Shown in pieces: positions 63,140-64,000 of a stretch of 64,000 nucleotides of DNA (within the stretch, counting starts at the first letter, position 1; every line of letters starts with the position of its first letter). Below the pieces are notes generated by a model. It ran no database searches. It was not told the origin of the DNA and saw only the letters and a program-made list of their open reading frames with translations. Source of the DNA: Halomonas urmiana (lineage in GTDB: Bacteria > Pseudomonadota > Gammaproteobacteria > Pseudomonadales > Halomonadaceae). The stretch spans positions 62,001 through 126,000 of the forward strand of contig NZ_VBUI01000005.1 in the NCBI RefSeq assembly GCF_005780185.1. The letters run 5' to 3'. A program made the position numbers and the translations under genes.

Positions 63140-64000
63140 TGGACACCACGACCCGAACCACCACCCGAGCCACCATCGATGCGCCGCCAGCGAGCCCACC
63201 GGCGACAACGACCGACCCGCGCCTGCACGCCATGATGAGTCTGTTCACGGGAGGGCTGTCGCCGACCGCCGTCCAGCAGGCCTGGTGGGACTGGTCGCAA
63301 CACCTGCTCCTGTCGCCGGACAAGCAGGCCGAGCTTCTCGGCAAGGCACTGCGCAAGTGGCAACGTTTCGGCAGCTATTGCGAGCAGGCTTGCCGGGACG
63401 CTGACTGCGAACGCTGCATCGAGCCGCTGCCCCAGGACAAGCGCTTTCGCGGCGAGGCCTGGCAGCGCTGGCCCTTCAACGTGCTCTACCAGGGTTTCCT
63501 GCTGCAGCAGCAGTGGTGGCATGCGGCTACCACCGGGGTCCCCGGCGTCTCGCGCCATCATGAGGCGATGGTGAATTTCGGTGCGCGGCAGTTGCTCGAC
63601 ATCTGGGCGCCGTCAAACTTCCTCGCCACCAACCCCGAATTGCTGGAGCAGACGCGACGCGAGGGTGGCGCCAACCTGGCCCGCGGCGCCAGCAATCTGC
63701 TGGAGGATTGGCGACGCCGCCAGGCCGGCGAAGGGCCGGTGGGGGTCGAGGCGTATCGCGTCGGCCAGAACGTCGCGGTGACGCCGGGCAAGGTGGTCTA
63801 CCGCAACCGGCTCATCGAGCTGATCCAGTACGCGCCCGCCACCCAGGAGGTCCATGCCGAGCCGGTGCTGATCGTGCCGGCCTGGATCATGAAGTACTAC
63901 ATCCTCGACCTCTCCCCCGAGAACTCCCTGGTCCGCTACCTGGTGGCACAGGGCCATACGGTGTTCGTCGTGTCCTGGAAGAACCCGGGCAGCGAGGAGC
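63139..64000 (+). CDS. phaC: PHA-synthase-like (PhaC N-terminal domain) protein, truncated by window end
   Basis: The first 287 residues are visible. They contain the poly-beta-hydroxybutyrate polymerase N-terminal domain (RFRGEAWQRWPFNVLYQGFLLQQQWW) and the start of the hydrolase fold (VLIVPAWIMKYYILDLSPENSLVRYLVAQGHTVFVVSWKNPG). The lipase box and catalytic Cys lie beyond the window. It shares one base with the preceding gene. Either a true class I PhaC or a paralogue specific to this cluster is possible. Confidence 0.85.
   Translation, partial: MDTTTRTTTRATIDAPPASPPATTTDPRLHAMMSLFTGGLSPTAVQQAWWDWSQHLLLSPDKQAELLGKALRKWQRFGSYCEQACRDADCERCIEPLPQDKRFRGEAWQRWPFNVLYQGFLLQQQWWHAATTGVPGVSRHHEAMVNFGARQLLDIWAPSNFLATNPELLEQTRREGGANLARGASNLLEDWRRRQAGEGPVGVEAYRVGQNVAVTPGKVVYRNRLIELIQYAPATQEVHAEPVLIVPAWIMKYYILDLSPENSLVRYLVAQGHTVFVVSWKNPGSEE

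Overview
This 64 kb window is high-GC, densely packed bacterial chromosome. I infer a halophilic gammaproteobacterium of the Halomonas type. The reasons are the gene orders dnaX-ybaB-recR, rnd-ycgL-ycgN and tal-STAS-SpoIIE-mlaA (shared with Pseudomonas), together with Na+/H+ antiporters, a Pst operon and PHA-type genes. No rRNA, tRNA, CRISPR array or complete insertion sequence was seen.

Region 1 (1-9000) is an arsenic island. It holds the end of a permease gene, a CXXC mini-redoxin, arsenite oxidase aioBA, arsR, the co-chaperone pair cbpA-cbpM, and an arsC-gapdh-arsJ operon behind an operator-like palindrome. Together they would oxidise arsenite in the periplasm and dispose of cytoplasmic arsenate in two ways: reduction by ArsC, or conversion to 1-arseno-3-phosphoglycerate and export by ArsJ. 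Region 2 (9000-14770) follows directly with chrA and pstSCAB. The pst genes lie behind a clear Pho box, so the uptake route for phosphate (and arsenate) adjoins the detoxification genes.

Region 3 (14800-43000) is mostly housekeeping: a Bcr/CflA transporter, transaldolase, a STAS/SpoIIE switch, mlaA, KAS III, hrpA, an acyl-CoA ligase, a membrane protein/VWA/amidotransferase cluster, oligopeptidase B, rnd, recR, ybaB, dnaX and a GGDEF-EAL protein. It also encodes a strange secreted protein made of Asp-Gly and Gly-Ser repeats (32180-33007).

Region 4 (41000-53050) is a catabolic cluster. An HDAC-like deacetylase and a LysR regulator run on the minus strand; on the plus strand are a class III aminotransferase, a two-subunit CoA transferase, an M20 deacylase, a thiolase, an amino-acid ABC transporter and an NhaC antiporter. 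The enzyme set fits breakdown of an N-acylated beta-amino acid through a 3-oxoacyl-CoA; the substrate is an inference.

Region 5 (53900-58550) is a decayed mobile region: an IS30 transposase tail, two isoprenylcysteine methyltransferase relics, an NhaA stump and an internally deleted Rieske gene surround an intact copper module (SHOCT protein, P-type ATPase, DUF2933). Region 6 (58550-64000) is an operon of a DUF3141 protein, a helical protein, acetate kinase, a phosphotransacetylase and a PHA-synthase-like protein cut by the window end.
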